A model generated the notes under the pieces. The model ran no database searches. It saw only the letters and a program-made list of their open reading frames with translations, and was not told the DNA's origin. The translations under genes and the position numbers were made by a program. Shown here piece by piece: positions 36,901-41,744 of a stretch of DNA of 64,000 bases. This DNA is from Pteria penguin (Eukaryota > Mollusca > Bivalvia > Pterioida > Pteriidae), in assembly GCA_035048485.1 (NCBI GenBank), contig CM068583.1, positions 26,284,841 to 26,348,840 on the forward strand. Direction: 5' to 3'. How positions within the stretch are numbered: position 1 is the stretch's first letter; each line of letters opens with the position of its first letter.

Positions 36901-38949
36901 TAGCTTTTGTTCTTGCTAAAAGAACAGTTAATATTATTTTAAAAGTAGATGTGTAATCAAGGGGTAAAAACCGAAAATTTTAATTGCATTGCAGGAAGTT
37001 TGTACCTTTCTAAAAAGGGACAAGTATCTTGTTATGTTCTCTGATTCAAATCTTACTTACTTTTGCTTTGGAGACATTAGTCCGTAATGTTATGTTTTCT
37101 GGATCCTTCTCCAACTTTTCCAGTAACTTAGCATACTTTTTGTTGAGCTTGTACCTATTTGAGACTTGTATCTCAAATGAGATGACTGAAAGAATAAAAG
37201 ATAAATATAATTATAATACTGGCTGCAATTTTCTAGATTTTTGATGGATATAGAATGATGAAAGCATATCTACATGACCACATCACTACAAGCCTTTGAT
37301 CATGTGTTTAGTTTTTCGGAAATTGGTAAATTTGTATCATTGAAGAAATTACATTTCAATATAGAAAGGATGTGTTTATTCTTAATCCATTATTTAGGCT
37401 TATATGTTTTAATTGTAAAAGTCTGCCTGTAGTAATGAAATTTTATTACGATCTGCCATTATGTTATTGAGTTTAACGTAAAAATCAATAATGGTGGCTT
37501 AAATGCTAAAAGGGGGGTCAGGTTTATTAGCTTTTGAAAGGTTAAAATGCTTTCAATACTAAAATGGGATCGTCAGTCTTGTGTTAAACAAGATTTTAAA
37601 ATGAATTAAGGTATATCTAATTGCCTCTTTGTAATCAAGATAATTATAGAAGGAATGACAGACATAAAAAGAAATGCAATAAAAACATGATGTGTTTGTG
37701 AAACATGAATGCCCCCTCCCCAGTGGCAACAAAGTCCAAAATACATATAACGCAAATTTTGCAATGTATTATATCTTGATTATACCCTAGCCAATAAGAA
37801 TAAACTTGTGAAATATGGAAGCCCTACCTCTTATGATTCATCAATAATAACTGATGTTGAAGTTTTTTAAATGTAGGTCAAAGCCTCAAAGGTCACAGTC
37901 AAGGTTACAAGGTAAAAAATCATTGTTCTGACGCAAAGGTCTTGTCACAAGAAATATGTATGTGAAATATGAAAGCCCAAAATCTTTTAAAAATTATAAC
38001 CAATGCTAAAGTTTCTGAAATGTAGATCAAAGGTCAGAGTCAATGTAACAAGGTAAAAAATTATTGTTTGCATGAAAAGGTTTGCCACAAGGAAAATGCA
38101 TGTGAAATATGAAAGTCTTATCTCTTATCATTCAAAAGTTGTTACCAATGTTAAAGTTCTGAAATGTAGGTCAAAGGTCAAGGCCAAGAGATAAAAAATT
38201 ATGGTAATGAGAGAAAGGTCTTGTCAGAAAGAATAAGCATGAGAAATACAATGTATTAAAGTACTTATCACATAGTATTCAAAAGTTAAAGAATGAACTA
38301 TTTTTTTTTACCTAAATTTAAGTCAAACTCCAAGGGCAAGGTCACAAGGTCAAAAATGTTTTGTACCAGTAGAAATGTATTCCCCTAAGATCACAAGGTC
38401 AAAAATGTTTTGTACTAGTAGAAATGTATTCCCCTAAGATATGCACATGTAAAATATTAAAGCCCTATCACTTAGCATTCAAAAACTATAGCATACTGTT
38501 TTTCCCCTATGTATATGTCAAATTCCAAGGTCAAGTCCAGGACAAATATTATGGTACAAAAAGAAAGTTCTTCCAACAAGAAATACACATGTGAAATATG
38601 AAAGCTCTTTCACTTATGTTTACAATGTTATGCCTCTTTTATTGAAAGTGGGATGGAATGGGCAGAATGACAGACAGACAAACAGACAAAAAGACAGAGA
38701 GATGGATAGAAGGACAACCTGAATGCTATATGTTCCCATTGGTCTACAAAACCGGGGGCATAAAAATCAAAATCTATGTACAAACAGAGGCACTATATAC
38801 ACTATACAGATATTTAAAATTAAATAAACATTTTCTACATTGAACAAGAGGCAAGTATATTTGTATATTGGTACATACCATGTTGATCCTGAATGTGTGG
38901 TTGCTTCCTGTCCTGTTTAGACCCAACAGCTATTTCATTGTGGACCGAG
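1..38949 (-). CDS. Gene B: divergent IP3 receptor-like Ca2+ channel, N-terminal half (33 exons, C-terminus beyond window)
   Basis: Thirty-three minus-strand exons with AG/GT borders and matching phases join into one reading frame of roughly 1000 residues. In order it encodes a suppressor-like stretch (ISFEIQVSNRYKLNKKYAK, which aligns with the [19 protein letters not shown] region of IP3 receptors), MIR/beta-trefoil repeats (TNKYVHV, SGSYLHVSKG, YLAVDQKGSV, TGHWLHAFA), then RIH/RyR-IP3R homology helices (RKNELYIAKYI, LLRRDKNYRYLDLLSVLCV, LSDERLPDKLRSQYCDLII, YLVSFGFY, LLNRHFSAHSQLF). In the family this part is cytosolic on the ER and couples ligand binding to the pore; the pore exons lie beyond base 1. 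The canonical TTGR ligand loop is not kept, so the ligand is uncertain. The first coding exon was not identified with confidence. The gene lies directly downstream of gene A in the same orientation. It is not a ryanodine receptor: no SPRY or RyR repeats are seen. Family assignment is firm, the paralogue name is not. Confidence 0.9.
325..461 (-). CDS. Gene B exon 32
   Basis: 137 bp between accag and GTAAGT. It encodes VLITDTSLDVYNTLEKLLPI and LRRYATAKLNEAQ, matching the '[27 protein letters not shown]' segment of IP3 receptors. It starts in phase 0 and ends with two spare bases. Confidence 0.88.
731..838 (-). CDS. Gene B exon 31
   Basis: 108 bp, acceptor tttag, donor GTTTGT (weak). It encodes YDYDEMIRMSMHLLNRHFSA, the counterpart of the 'ALQLLFRHFSQRQEVLQAF' helices of the IP3R armadillo/RIH region. 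Phase 0 at both ends. Confidence 0.88.
872..938. repeat. (AT)n microsatellite
   Basis: About 33 uninterrupted AT dinucleotides in the intron just upstream (gene sense) of the exon at 731-838. No coding potential. Confidence 0.97.
1132..1219 (-). CDS. Gene B exon 30
   Basis: 88 bp between ttgcag and GTAAGA. It encodes SKSALRKLRDIFDQTAFMKG. The first base completes the TC| codon left by the 18-bp exon at 3312-3329, which supports that microexon. Ends in phase 0. Confidence 0.85.
1220..3311. other. Gene B intron, no gene seen
   Basis: About 2.1 kb of AT-rich sequence with no exon-like segment on either strand. Plus-strand open frames at 2328-2738 and 2923-3162 have AT-driven composition, no recognisable motif and no supporting splice sites, and are treated as chance. 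Confidence 0.6.
3312..3329 (-). CDS. Gene B exon 29 (18-bp microexon)
   Basis: Minus-strand acag, 18 bp encoding NSGGQ plus split codons, then GTAAGT. Phases fit both neighbours exactly (GG|G before, TC|A after). It falls where vertebrate IP3 receptors have a Ser/Asn/Gly-rich, often alternatively spliced linker. As a small in-frame exon it could be optional. Confidence 0.65.
3629..3796 (-). CDS. Gene B exon 28
   Basis: 168 bp between tttcag and GTAAGA. It encodes ALETLNLFFNFIFNLRMEKF and PLLYEEFDLSKNL, matching the '[23 protein letters not shown]' helix of IP3 receptors. Enters with one base and leaves with two. Confidence 0.9.
4266..4359 (-). CDS. Gene B exon 27
   Basis: 94 bp between aacag and GTAAGT. 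It encodes KEGEEVLKYFQSVERYQKSV, a charged helical linker between two RIH-type helical blocks. Phases fit the exons at 4856-4988 and 3629-3796. Confidence 0.87.
4856..4988 (-). CDS. Gene B exon 26
   Basis: 133 bp between actag and GTATGT. It encodes VLRLVQYLVSFGFYHKESDI followed by a LLEPLMSLIDGRNDKPYPN stretch. This aligns with '[30 protein letters not shown]' of IP3 receptors, one of the best anchors for the family call. Leaves one spare base. Confidence 0.93.
5086..5640. repeat. Minisatellite, ~50-bp unit, about 11-12 copies
   Basis: Direct tandem copies of 'gatatgatggtggccagtg...ttggaaaaccgagatcatttcag', period 50 bp (for example tggccagtgt at 5091 and 5141), with a few shortened copies. 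It lies in the intron upstream (gene sense) of the exon at 4856-4988. Confidence 0.93.
6007..6138 (-). CDS. Gene B exon 25
   Basis: 132 bp between tccag and GTAAGT, phase 0 at both ends. It encodes TYQYFPALSEWISKFLGQNG and ASEIGNNMLVRQ, the counterpart of the '[35 protein letters not shown]' helices. Confidence 0.88.
6681..6807. repeat. Imperfect foldback (inverted-repeat) element
   Basis: Arms 6689-6736 and 6752-6799 (48 bp each, about 90% complementary, core gttagagatctttc) are separated by a 15-base loop. The outer bases (tcagatgt / catcctga) extend the pairing loosely. This fits a short MITE-like foldback in an intron. No obvious target duplication. Confidence 0.7.
6808..8167. other. Gene B intron, no gene seen
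   Basis: AT-rich intron with no exon-like stretch; the 65-aa minus frame at 6980-7177 has no splice support or motif. Confidence 0.55.
8168..8188 (-). CDS. Gene B exon 24 (21-bp basic microexon)
   Basis: Minus strand: ttcaag, 21 bp encoding TSRKRSS, then GTAGGT. Phase 0 on both sides, so it can be skipped without shifting the frame. RKRSS matches a basophilic (PKA-like) phosphorylation consensus and falls in the linker between two helical blocks, where IP3 receptors often carry regulatory splice inserts. The exon call rests on borders and phase only. Confidence 0.5.
8429..8668. repeat. Diverged ~120-bp tandem duplication
   Basis: Two direct copies share 'gggatatnagcacacatcntctac' and 'taaaagatcaatgacatct' at matching offsets (second copy from about 8549). 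The copies are roughly 80% alike by eye. Noncoding. Confidence 0.8.
8822..8911 (-). CDS. Gene B exon 23
   Basis: 90 bp between ctttcag and GTAACC, phase 0 at both ends. It encodes LDFSTSGRKKTLGNIFANQQ. The RKKT/GRKK motif is a plausible kinase site. Low-complexity and hydrophilic, it fits a surface linker rather than a fold. Confidence 0.75.
8912..10389. other. Gene B intron with bivalve-type dispersed repeat
   Basis: No exon seen. About 9400-9820 is a copy of a dispersed repeat family (phrases 'ggcaataaagtccaaa', 'aaatatgaaagcccta', then a gacaaacagacac-type run and a 'tcttggggcatat' end). Related copies occur at 37680-38765 and elsewhere in the window. Confidence 0.65.
10390..10548 (-). 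CDS. Gene B exon 22
   Basis: 159 bp between tttacag and GTAACA, phase 0. It encodes DIIPSETDLINPTVSLKVDQ and SVISLNAVAGMYTVDHER. Divergent; placed in gene B because borders and phase fit and it follows the conserved 'VDRVKLSYIYDEI' exon. Confidence 0.78.
11571..11656 (-). CDS. Gene B exon 21
   Basis: 86 bp between ttacag and GTATGG. It encodes FVDIGDNHSVIDRVKLSYIY plus DEIDQFE. Corresponds to '[23 protein letters not shown]' of IP3 receptors. Enters with two bases. Confidence 0.87.
12185..12317 (-). CDS. Gene B exon 20
   Basis: 133 bp between ttttag and GTAAGT. It encodes ELNYLTWDEAFTCLSDERLP followed by DKLRSQYCDLII, closely matching '[29 protein letters not shown]' of IP3 receptors, a strong family signature. 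Confidence 0.94.
12742..12918 (-). CDS. Gene B exon 19
   Basis: 177 bp between ttgtag and GTATGT, phase 0. It encodes VVYVSTNQGRTWTELSSFAK, ending in LEHQLDLFGQLCS. The end matches the 'YYRYQLNLFARMCLDRQ' helix of IP3 receptors; the front corresponds to the 'VWLFW' insertion region but differs strongly. Confidence 0.88.
13263..13370 (-). CDS. Gene B exon 18
   Basis: 108 bp between atacag and GTAAGA, phase 0. It encodes NYRYLDLLSVLCVCDGVAIA and ends with WLMKGNR. Matches '[31 protein letters not shown]', part of the alpha-helical ligand-binding domain in canonical IP3 receptors. Confidence 0.93.
14014..14136 (-). CDS. Gene B exon 17
   Basis: 123 bp between ttcag and GTGAGA, phase 0. It encodes MVMELIKDNRKIVDRITHEH and IDKFVELLRRDK, matching '[33 protein letters not shown]'. 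Confidence 0.94.
14159..14640. repeat. Minisatellite, 40-bp unit, 12 copies
   Basis: Near-perfect direct copies of 'ttaagactgtgagaatattttatacaggatgacttatgaa' type, exact 40-bp period. It begins about 22 bp upstream (gene sense) of the acceptor of the exon at 14014-14136, inside the region where a branch point would be expected. Confidence 0.97.
14785..14914 (-). CDS. Gene B exon 16
   Basis: 130 bp between ttacag and GTATCA. It encodes FVEAYDVLYTYLMGNSRKNE followed by LYIAKYIDFFLSQFEYKE. Corresponds to '[34 protein letters not shown]'. The family's RKN-x-x-YIAK core is kept, but the basic residues before it are replaced (VEAYDVLYTYL). Confidence 0.94.
15131..15638. repeat. Minisatellite, 44-bp unit, about 11 copies
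   Basis: Tandem copies containing 'tatactctgaataagtatga', about 44-bp period, with some indels. The array ends directly at the donor of the exon at 15641-15699. Confidence 0.93.
15641..15699 (-). CDS. Gene B exon 15
   Basis: 59 bp between ttacag and GTAAGT. It encodes IVDMLVTLLQIPFRGTTDQ. Matches '[21 protein letters not shown]' of IP3 receptors. Leaves two spare bases, completed as Phe in the next exon. Confidence 0.9.
16141..16221 (-). CDS. Gene B exon 14
   Basis: 81 bp between tgtag and GTATGT, phase 0. It encodes ALSEMKDFMVENSVPVKTRQ plus KLMRNLR, matching the 'NRERQKLMREQNIL' helix of IP3 receptors. Confidence 0.88.
16796..17095. repeat. Minisatellite, ~39-bp unit, about 8 degenerate copies
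   Basis: Tandem copies of 'ggtaggatactatccaagg' plus 'acagggcattgacaagatttt'. It lies about 60 bp from the donor of the exon at 17155-17205. The open frames through it on both strands are by-products of the repeat. Confidence 0.9.
17155..17205 (-). CDS. Gene B exon 13
   Basis: 51 bp between ttacag and GTAAGT, phase 0. It encodes KKQGMKLNAKMAHDAIT, a short helical linker between the conserved exons on each side. Confidence 0.8.
18504..18629 (-). CDS. Gene B exon 12
   Basis: 126 bp between tttcag and GTGAGT, phase 0. It encodes DDAFTIQAVDDELREIFHYM and GMVPFIQKLVAD, matching '[34 protein letters not shown]' of IP3 receptors, the start of the alpha-helical half of the ligand-binding core. Confidence 0.92.
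18630..20459. other. Gene B intron, no gene seen
   Basis: AT-rich noncoding sequence; the hydrophobic plus frame at 20072-20260 has no splice or homology support. Confidence 0.55.
20460..20686. mobile_element. MITE-like element with 40-bp terminal inverted repeats
   Basis: Left end 20460-20499 and right end 20647-20686 are inverted copies of each other with about 4 mismatches (tips ggtcagttgttc / gaacaactgacc; cores aaccactggtt). The 147-bp centre is noncoding. No clean target duplication was found, so the superfamily is open. Confidence 0.78.
20789..20851 (-). mobile_element. tRNA-derived SINE head fragment
   Basis: Read on the minus strand: ggggcagcttggtcaagtgg (A-box-like) and, about 25 bases on, ctagttcgattctggcag (B-box-like). 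The spacing fits a tRNA-derived SINE head. It is not a functional tRNA gene: the stem pairing is poor. Confidence 0.45.
21195..21218 (-). CDS. Gene B exon 11 (24-bp microexon)
   Basis: Minus strand accag, 24 bp encoding DGTVRQGR, then GTAAGT. Phase 0 on both sides, linking LKWSNAQLKQ to IGTIEEMQYDD. It can be skipped in frame. It falls at the border between the beta-trefoil and alpha-helical halves of the ligand-binding core, close to the SI splice site of vertebrate type 1 receptors. Confidence 0.65.
21470..21960. repeat. Minisatellite, ~20-bp unit, about 23 copies
   Basis: Tandem 'catgtagtgtatcatacaaa' copies with point changes, including a larger repeated block (aagtgtatcatacaaaacac occurs at about 21654 and 21775), which shows higher-order duplication. 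Intronic. Confidence 0.93.
22276..23976. repeat. Minisatellite, 38-bp unit, about 45 copies
   Basis: Direct copies of 'gacaataccacaccattctg' plus 'ctagatatactgaaggag'. Unit variants (aaccttc, gggagg, ttgaag) recur in blocks, showing multi-unit expansions. The array stops exactly at the donor of the exon at 23977-24062. Read in gene sense every unit holds a GTATTGTCC donor-like string and 'ctagcag'/'cttcag' acceptor-like strings. Confidence 0.98.
23977..24062 (-). CDS. Gene B exon 10
   Basis: 86 bp between ttacag and GTATTG. It encodes DEYKRKQLVQSEDTKSMGSL and KWSNAQLKQ. The donor GTATTGTCTTCC is the first member of the neighbouring 38-bp array. Phases join GTGHWLHAFA before and DGTVRQGR after. 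Confidence 0.85.
24426..24504 (-). CDS. Gene B exon 9
   Basis: 79 bp between ttacag and GTCAGT (a weak donor). It encodes DIPLDSYCRIENVVTGHWLH then AFA, a MIR-type repeat: xGHWLHAFA matches the 'ATGHYLAAEV' repeat of IP3 receptors. Confidence 0.9.
24505..26524. other. Gene B intron with short dispersed repeat
   Basis: No exon. About 25080-25260 carries repeated 'ccacctgtcttaagngacca' phrases and their inverted form ('tggtggtcgcttgaaacagg'), a dispersed repeat. The rest is AT-rich and featureless. Confidence 0.55.
26525..26670 (-). CDS. Gene B exon 8
   Basis: 146 bp between atccag and GTAAGG. It encodes WEQQCKIIHMCSRKYLAVDQ and TDDHNDPSTVFRLHPVIR, a MIR repeat (RKYLAVD...GSVSLTDD...STVFRLHP) like the 'SLFRFKHLATGHYL' to 'FELDPT' area of IP3 receptors. 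Confidence 0.92.
26951..27058 (-). CDS. Gene B exon 7 (ligand-loop exon)
   Basis: 108 bp between tttcag and GTATGA. It encodes VHLRMRPLDQSNPKTLFPSS then SAVTYWQVELQEGPVQ. It aligns with '[26 protein letters not shown]', the beta-domain ligand loop of IP3 receptors. The first Arg (R265 in mouse type 1) is kept; the GR (268-269) becomes PL. Confidence 0.92.
27270..27445 (-). CDS. Gene B exon 6
   Basis: 176 bp between ttacag and GTATGA. It encodes HELNLSVQQSGFTVYRKYKP and VKVGDMIRFYHKEMEAYLVA. GDMIRFYHKEMEAYLVAE is the match to 'GDVVRLFHAEQEKFLTCDE' of IP3 receptors, a MIR-domain hallmark. Confidence 0.95.
27600..28212. repeat. Dispersed 'aaggtcacaaggtca' repeat cluster
   Basis: Three to four degenerate direct copies (about 120-150 bp) of 'aggtcttgccacaaggaata...ggttcaaaagttatggccaa...caaacgtcaaggtca', ending in (GACA)n at about 28143-28166 and 'aacttcgtttgcagggggta'. 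The same family recurs at 9400-9820, 17340-17650, 37680-38765, 39040-39630 and 63250-63840. Confidence 0.85.
28484..28668 (-). CDS. Gene B exon 5
   Basis: 185 bp between cacag and GTAAGT. It encodes VELLSENAKHAQFKIMPRYK, GDVVQVDDQVVLESVKSSGS and YLHVSKGHLGSASVYSQ. Matches '[38 protein letters not shown]' of IP3 receptors: a beta-trefoil/MIR repeat. Confidence 0.95.
28669..30478. other. Gene B intron, no gene seen
   Basis: AT-rich; short open frames at 29734-29925 (+) and 29798-29992 (-) overlap, lack motifs and have no splice context. Confidence 0.55.
30479..30556 (-). CDS. Gene B exon 4
   Basis: 78 bp between ttacag and GTGAGT, phase 0. It encodes LRHLFTNKYVHVSTTKTSTT. Matches the 'LLHLKSNKYLTVNKRLPAL' MIR repeat of IP3 receptors. 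Confidence 0.94.
30755..31700. repeat. Degenerate minisatellite, ~38-40-bp unit, about 24 copies
   Basis: Tandem copies of 'acactggcagatctttccac' plus 'tgacctttgtcagctagt' with frequent indels; more diverged than the arrays at 14159 and 22276. Starts about 200 bp upstream (gene sense) of the acceptor of the exon at 30479-30556. Confidence 0.9.
33212..33298 (-). CDS. Gene B exon 3
   Basis: 87 bp between tatag and GTAATT, phase 0. It encodes ENDDNALEQKRQQGKKVLYG and QIIQ. Corresponds to '[32 protein letters not shown]' of IP3 receptors. Confidence 0.94.
33299..37060. other. Gene B intron, no gene seen
   Basis: About 3.8 kb with no supported exon. The only notable item is a tRNA-like SINE fragment near 36570-36640. 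The plus frames at 34749-35033 and 36626-36856 have no splice support or recognisable domain. Confidence 0.55.
36560..36640 (-). mobile_element. tRNA-derived SINE fragment
   Basis: On the minus strand ggggttcgaatcccaccc is a strong B-box, preceded by 'ttaggtgtttggggcatggc'. The A-box half is weak, and no tRNA cloverleaf forms. Read as a decayed SINE head. Confidence 0.45.
37061..37185 (-). CDS. Gene B exon 2
   Basis: 125 bp between tttcag and GTAAGT. It encodes ISFEIQVSNRYKLNKKYAKL, LEKLEKDPENITLRTNVSKA and K. Aligns with '[24 protein letters not shown]' in the IP3R suppressor domain. Enters with two bases (G|TC = Val). Confidence 0.93.
37680..38765. repeat. Dispersed 'tcaaggtcacaaggtca' repeat cluster
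   Basis: Five or more degenerate direct copies of the family described at 27600-28212, including a recent 58-bp duplicate ('tcacaaggtcaaaaatgttt' at about 38341 and 38391). Ends in (GACA)n at about 38670-38697 and 'gggggcataaaaatc'. Confidence 0.85.
38879..38949 (-). CDS. Gene B exon 1 as identified (true first exon upstream not certain)
   Basis: 71 bp between ttgtag and GTATGT. It encodes SVHNEIAVGSKQDRKQPHIQ plus DQH. It fits the position of 'DDRCVVQPETGDLNNPPKK' in the IP3R suppressor domain. The first base completes a codon from an upstream exon that must end with two spare bases; one candidate is at 42943-43008. Confidence 0.82.
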
Positions 38950-39039
38950 CTACAAAAAAATTGGAAGGTTAATTGTATTACAAAAATCAGTAACAAAGTT
39001 ATAGTACTTCTGTTTTACAGCAGACAGAAACAAGAGTTG

Positions 39040-39630
39040 TCAGACGACAACATAGCTCACTGATGGGGCATTATCTGAGGGAAAGCATGTATTATAAATG
39101 TTCTCTTAATTCGAGGTCAAGTCCAGGGTAAAGCCTAAAGGTCACAAGTTAAAGGGATGAAAGCTCTGGTCACAATGAATCTACAAGTGAAATCCCTATC
39201 TTTAATATTTCAAAAGAAAAAGACCAGATTATAAGTTTTTGAAAAGTATGTCAAACTCCAAGGTCAATGTCACAAGGTCAAAGGTCATGGTTCCAAATGA
39301 AGCAACCTTCCACAAAGGTATCAATGTGTGAAGTTTCAAAGCAATACCCTTCTTGGTTCAAAAGTTATAGCCAAGGTAAAAGTTTTCGAAAAATAGGTCA
39401 AACTCCAAGGTCAAGATCACAAGGTCAAAGGTAATGGTCCCAAATGAAAGCTTCTTCGACAATGTATCCATGTGTGAAGTTTCAAGGCTCCAACCCTCTT
39501 AGTTCAAAAGTTATAATCCAGATTAAAGTTTTTGTCTATGCATCCAATGCAGATGAGAGCACAAGGGCAATGACATGTCATGACATTAGCTCCCCAGACT
39601 TTCATCCCAGCTCTCTATCAAAAAGATGAA
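39040..39630. repeat. Dispersed 'tcaaggtcacaaggtcaaag' repeat
   Basis: Two to three degenerate copies ('ccaaggtcaatgtcacaaggtcaaaggtcatggtcccaaatg' pattern) without the (GACA)n end. The short plus frame inside it is a by-product. Confidence 0.75.
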
Positions 39631-40043
39631 ATTCATGTTTTAATCTTTAATTACTGGCGTACATGTATACTGCTGCATATTTAACAGTGGTTTAATAATG
39701 TGACTGAAGTCTTCTGAAACTGAACCATGATGTCTGGTAACAATTTTGATCAATATTATTTTGTGAACAGTGAATTATGTATGATGGTACCTGTATGTGT
39801 ATGCATTTCTGTTTTCTACTTTGCTTTGGCATATGAGTTTTACTGTTTTCTAAATATATCAGAATTAAATATACTGTTCTAAAGGCAAATATTTAAAATA
39901 CTGACTATGTGACAAAAATAGATGCTTTCTGTACCATTCAAAATTTTCATTTTTTTCTTTCTTAATTTTACAAAGGTTTGTAATATACATGCAATGTATA
40001 CATGTATGTTTTTTTTTTTGTATGCAGTGTAATATTAATAAAC

Positions 40044-40725
40044 AAGAGCAACGGCCTAGCGCGGCATAATATGCCTGTCACTTAGCTTGAAGGGGATCAA
40101 TTTGACTGAATGGCCAAGTTACAATCCAATACCTTGAAATACATGTACTGCATAAAGAAATCCGGAAGACCGTAAAATCCTTGAAGATTTCTAAGTTCAA
40201 GGGGCATAACTCTAGCAAATCCAAAGCAATCATACCCAAATGCGAATTGGTATTGACCCTCATGGATAGAAAGTGATATACAAAGTTTTATAACTTTTAA
40301 TCCAATACCTTTAAAGACTGCAGAAAAAAATTTCGGAAAACTGTAAAATCTTTGAAAATTTCTAAGTTCAAAGGCCATACTGGCAAAACCAAAGCAATCA
40401 TACCCAAATGCGAACTGGTAGTGACCCTCATTGATATAAACTGATATACGAAGTTTTAATCCTGCATACCTTTAAAGACTGCAGAAAAAAGTCTGGAAAA
40501 CTGTAAAATCCTGCAAATTTCTAAGTTCAAGGGCCATAACTCTGGCAGAAACAAAGCAATCCTACCCAAATGTGAACTGGTACTGACCCTTGTTGATATA
40601 AAGTAATATACTAAGTTTTAATTGAATACCTTTAAAAACGCAGAAAAAAGTCAAGAAAACATGACCCTGGACAGACAACGCCATAACATACTGGTAATAC
40701 GTCCCGTCATATGACAGGCGTATAA
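40044..40725. mobile_element. Non-autonomous element with internal ~180-bp repeats and inverted tips
   Basis: Tips 'ggcataatatgcctgtca' (40060) and 'gtcatatgacaggcgtat' (40705) are partly inverted copies. Inside are 3-4 degenerate direct copies holding 'ttctaagttcaagggccata', 'aaagcaatcatacccaaatg' and 'gtattgaccctcattgatat'. The minus-strand frames over it are repeat by-products. Class unknown. Confidence 0.6.
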
Positions 40726-41060
40726 AAAAGTCTATAATTTGTGTAAGTATTTCATTTCATTTCTGTATTCACAATTCGTAAAGGATATTAATACAAAAAT
40801 TTGTTGACAGAAATATGAGAGCAAATATAAATCATTGAACAAATAGTCTATATACACATATTATGTCAACAAAAATTTCACATTCAGATCAACAAATGAT
40901 TTCATAAATCCAAAGTTGATTTTAACTACATTAATATTAATCCTGTTAACAATAAATAAAGTAAAATCATGTGAGCCTCAACTTAGTACTTTTCATTGAA
41001 AAAAAAAGATTCAGATAAAGAATTTCAATCCTCACTACTGCAGTATGATGCTACTTTCAT

Positions 41061-41066
41061 TTTATT
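41061..41066 (-). promoter_or_regulatory. Candidate poly(A) signal AATAAA
   Basis: AATAAA on the minus strand 51 bases after the TAG stop at 41117-41119. It is the natural end of the candidate small gene. Confidence 0.4.
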
Positions 41067-41116
41067 ATAAGAGCAACACAAAGCAGTACATTTCCTTTCA
41101 TGTACACATGTGACTT

Positions 41117-41202
41117 CTACTTCTGACCATAAAAATCAATACGGTTTCCCTGAACATCATAAAGAACAATGTAACATGGCTGATCCTTGCAAAATGTACC
41201 TT
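41117..41202 (-). CDS. Candidate terminal exon of an unidentified small gene
   Basis: Minus strand: accatag acceptor, then two bases and 27 codons GTFCKDQPCYIVLYDVQGNR-IDFYGQK followed by TAG and, 51 bases on, AATAAA. The mixed, non-repetitive composition looks coding, and the stop plus poly(A) signal are in the right order. I do not recognise the protein. It needs an upstream exon ending with one spare base; none is certain. It could alternatively be a chance frame. Confidence 0.38.
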
Positions 41203-41467
41203 CTATGGTAGAGTATACATGACAGTATTACTATATACATGTATTCTCAACAACAAGATCCGTGAGGAAATGATAAAAACTTTTGTACATTTCTCTAATT
41301 TATGGCACTTTCTGTGACTTAAAAAACTTTTAATGCAATCACACATATAGATCTATAAATACAACTTAAAAGGCCCTTGTCCACTATACATCAAAATTGA
41401 GCATACAAGTGTGTTTAATTATTTGCAGTATTACATACATGTATTCATTTCAAATTTATTGTAAATG

Positions 41468-41489
41468 AGAGAGAGAGAGAGAGAGAGGA
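41468..41489. repeat. (GA)n microsatellite
   Basis: About 11 GA units next to the foldback element at 41524. Confidence 0.9.
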
Positions 41490-41515
41490 GACAACTGGGA
41501 GAATGATTGGATACA

Positions 41516-41632
41516 ATCATAACCATAGGCACTTGTTTCATGCAGGCACGCCCCTCTTATACAGTAATAGATTCTTTCTATTACTGTATAAGAGGGGCGT
41601 GCCTGCATGAAACAAGTGCCTATGATCATAAC
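41516..41632. mobile_element. 101-bp perfect foldback MITE with 8-bp target-site duplication (hAT-type size)
   Basis: Arms 41524-41571 and 41577-41624 are perfectly complementary over 48 bp (outer tip cataggcacttg, inner end gtaataga) around a 5-base loop. The element is flanked by the direct repeat ATCATAAC (41516-41523 and 41625-41632). An 8-bp duplication is typical of hAT transposons; the tips begin CA as many hAT ends do. It has no coding capacity. Perfect arms imply a recent insertion or that the whole element is palindromic by origin. Confidence 0.88.
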
Positions 41633-41744
41633 CCAACGAAGCTGATCATTGAGGTTAACAATGCCACTGGCTTGGCTTTGGCATGGGCTAGTTTGCCTTG
41701 ATCGTTCAGCCAGTGATTGAAGAGCACTATCAGTAGCCTTAGTC
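41625..41744 (-). CDS. Candidate coding exon interrupted by the foldback MITE
   Basis: Minus strand: ttgcag acceptor, then an open frame TKATDSALQSLAERSRQTSP followed by CQSQASGIVNLNDQLRWVMI, running into the MITE target duplication. Before insertion it would have read on into ATTGTATCC. The composition looks coding, but the protein is not recognised and the donor is unclear. It may belong with the terminal exon at 41117-41202. Confidence 0.33.
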
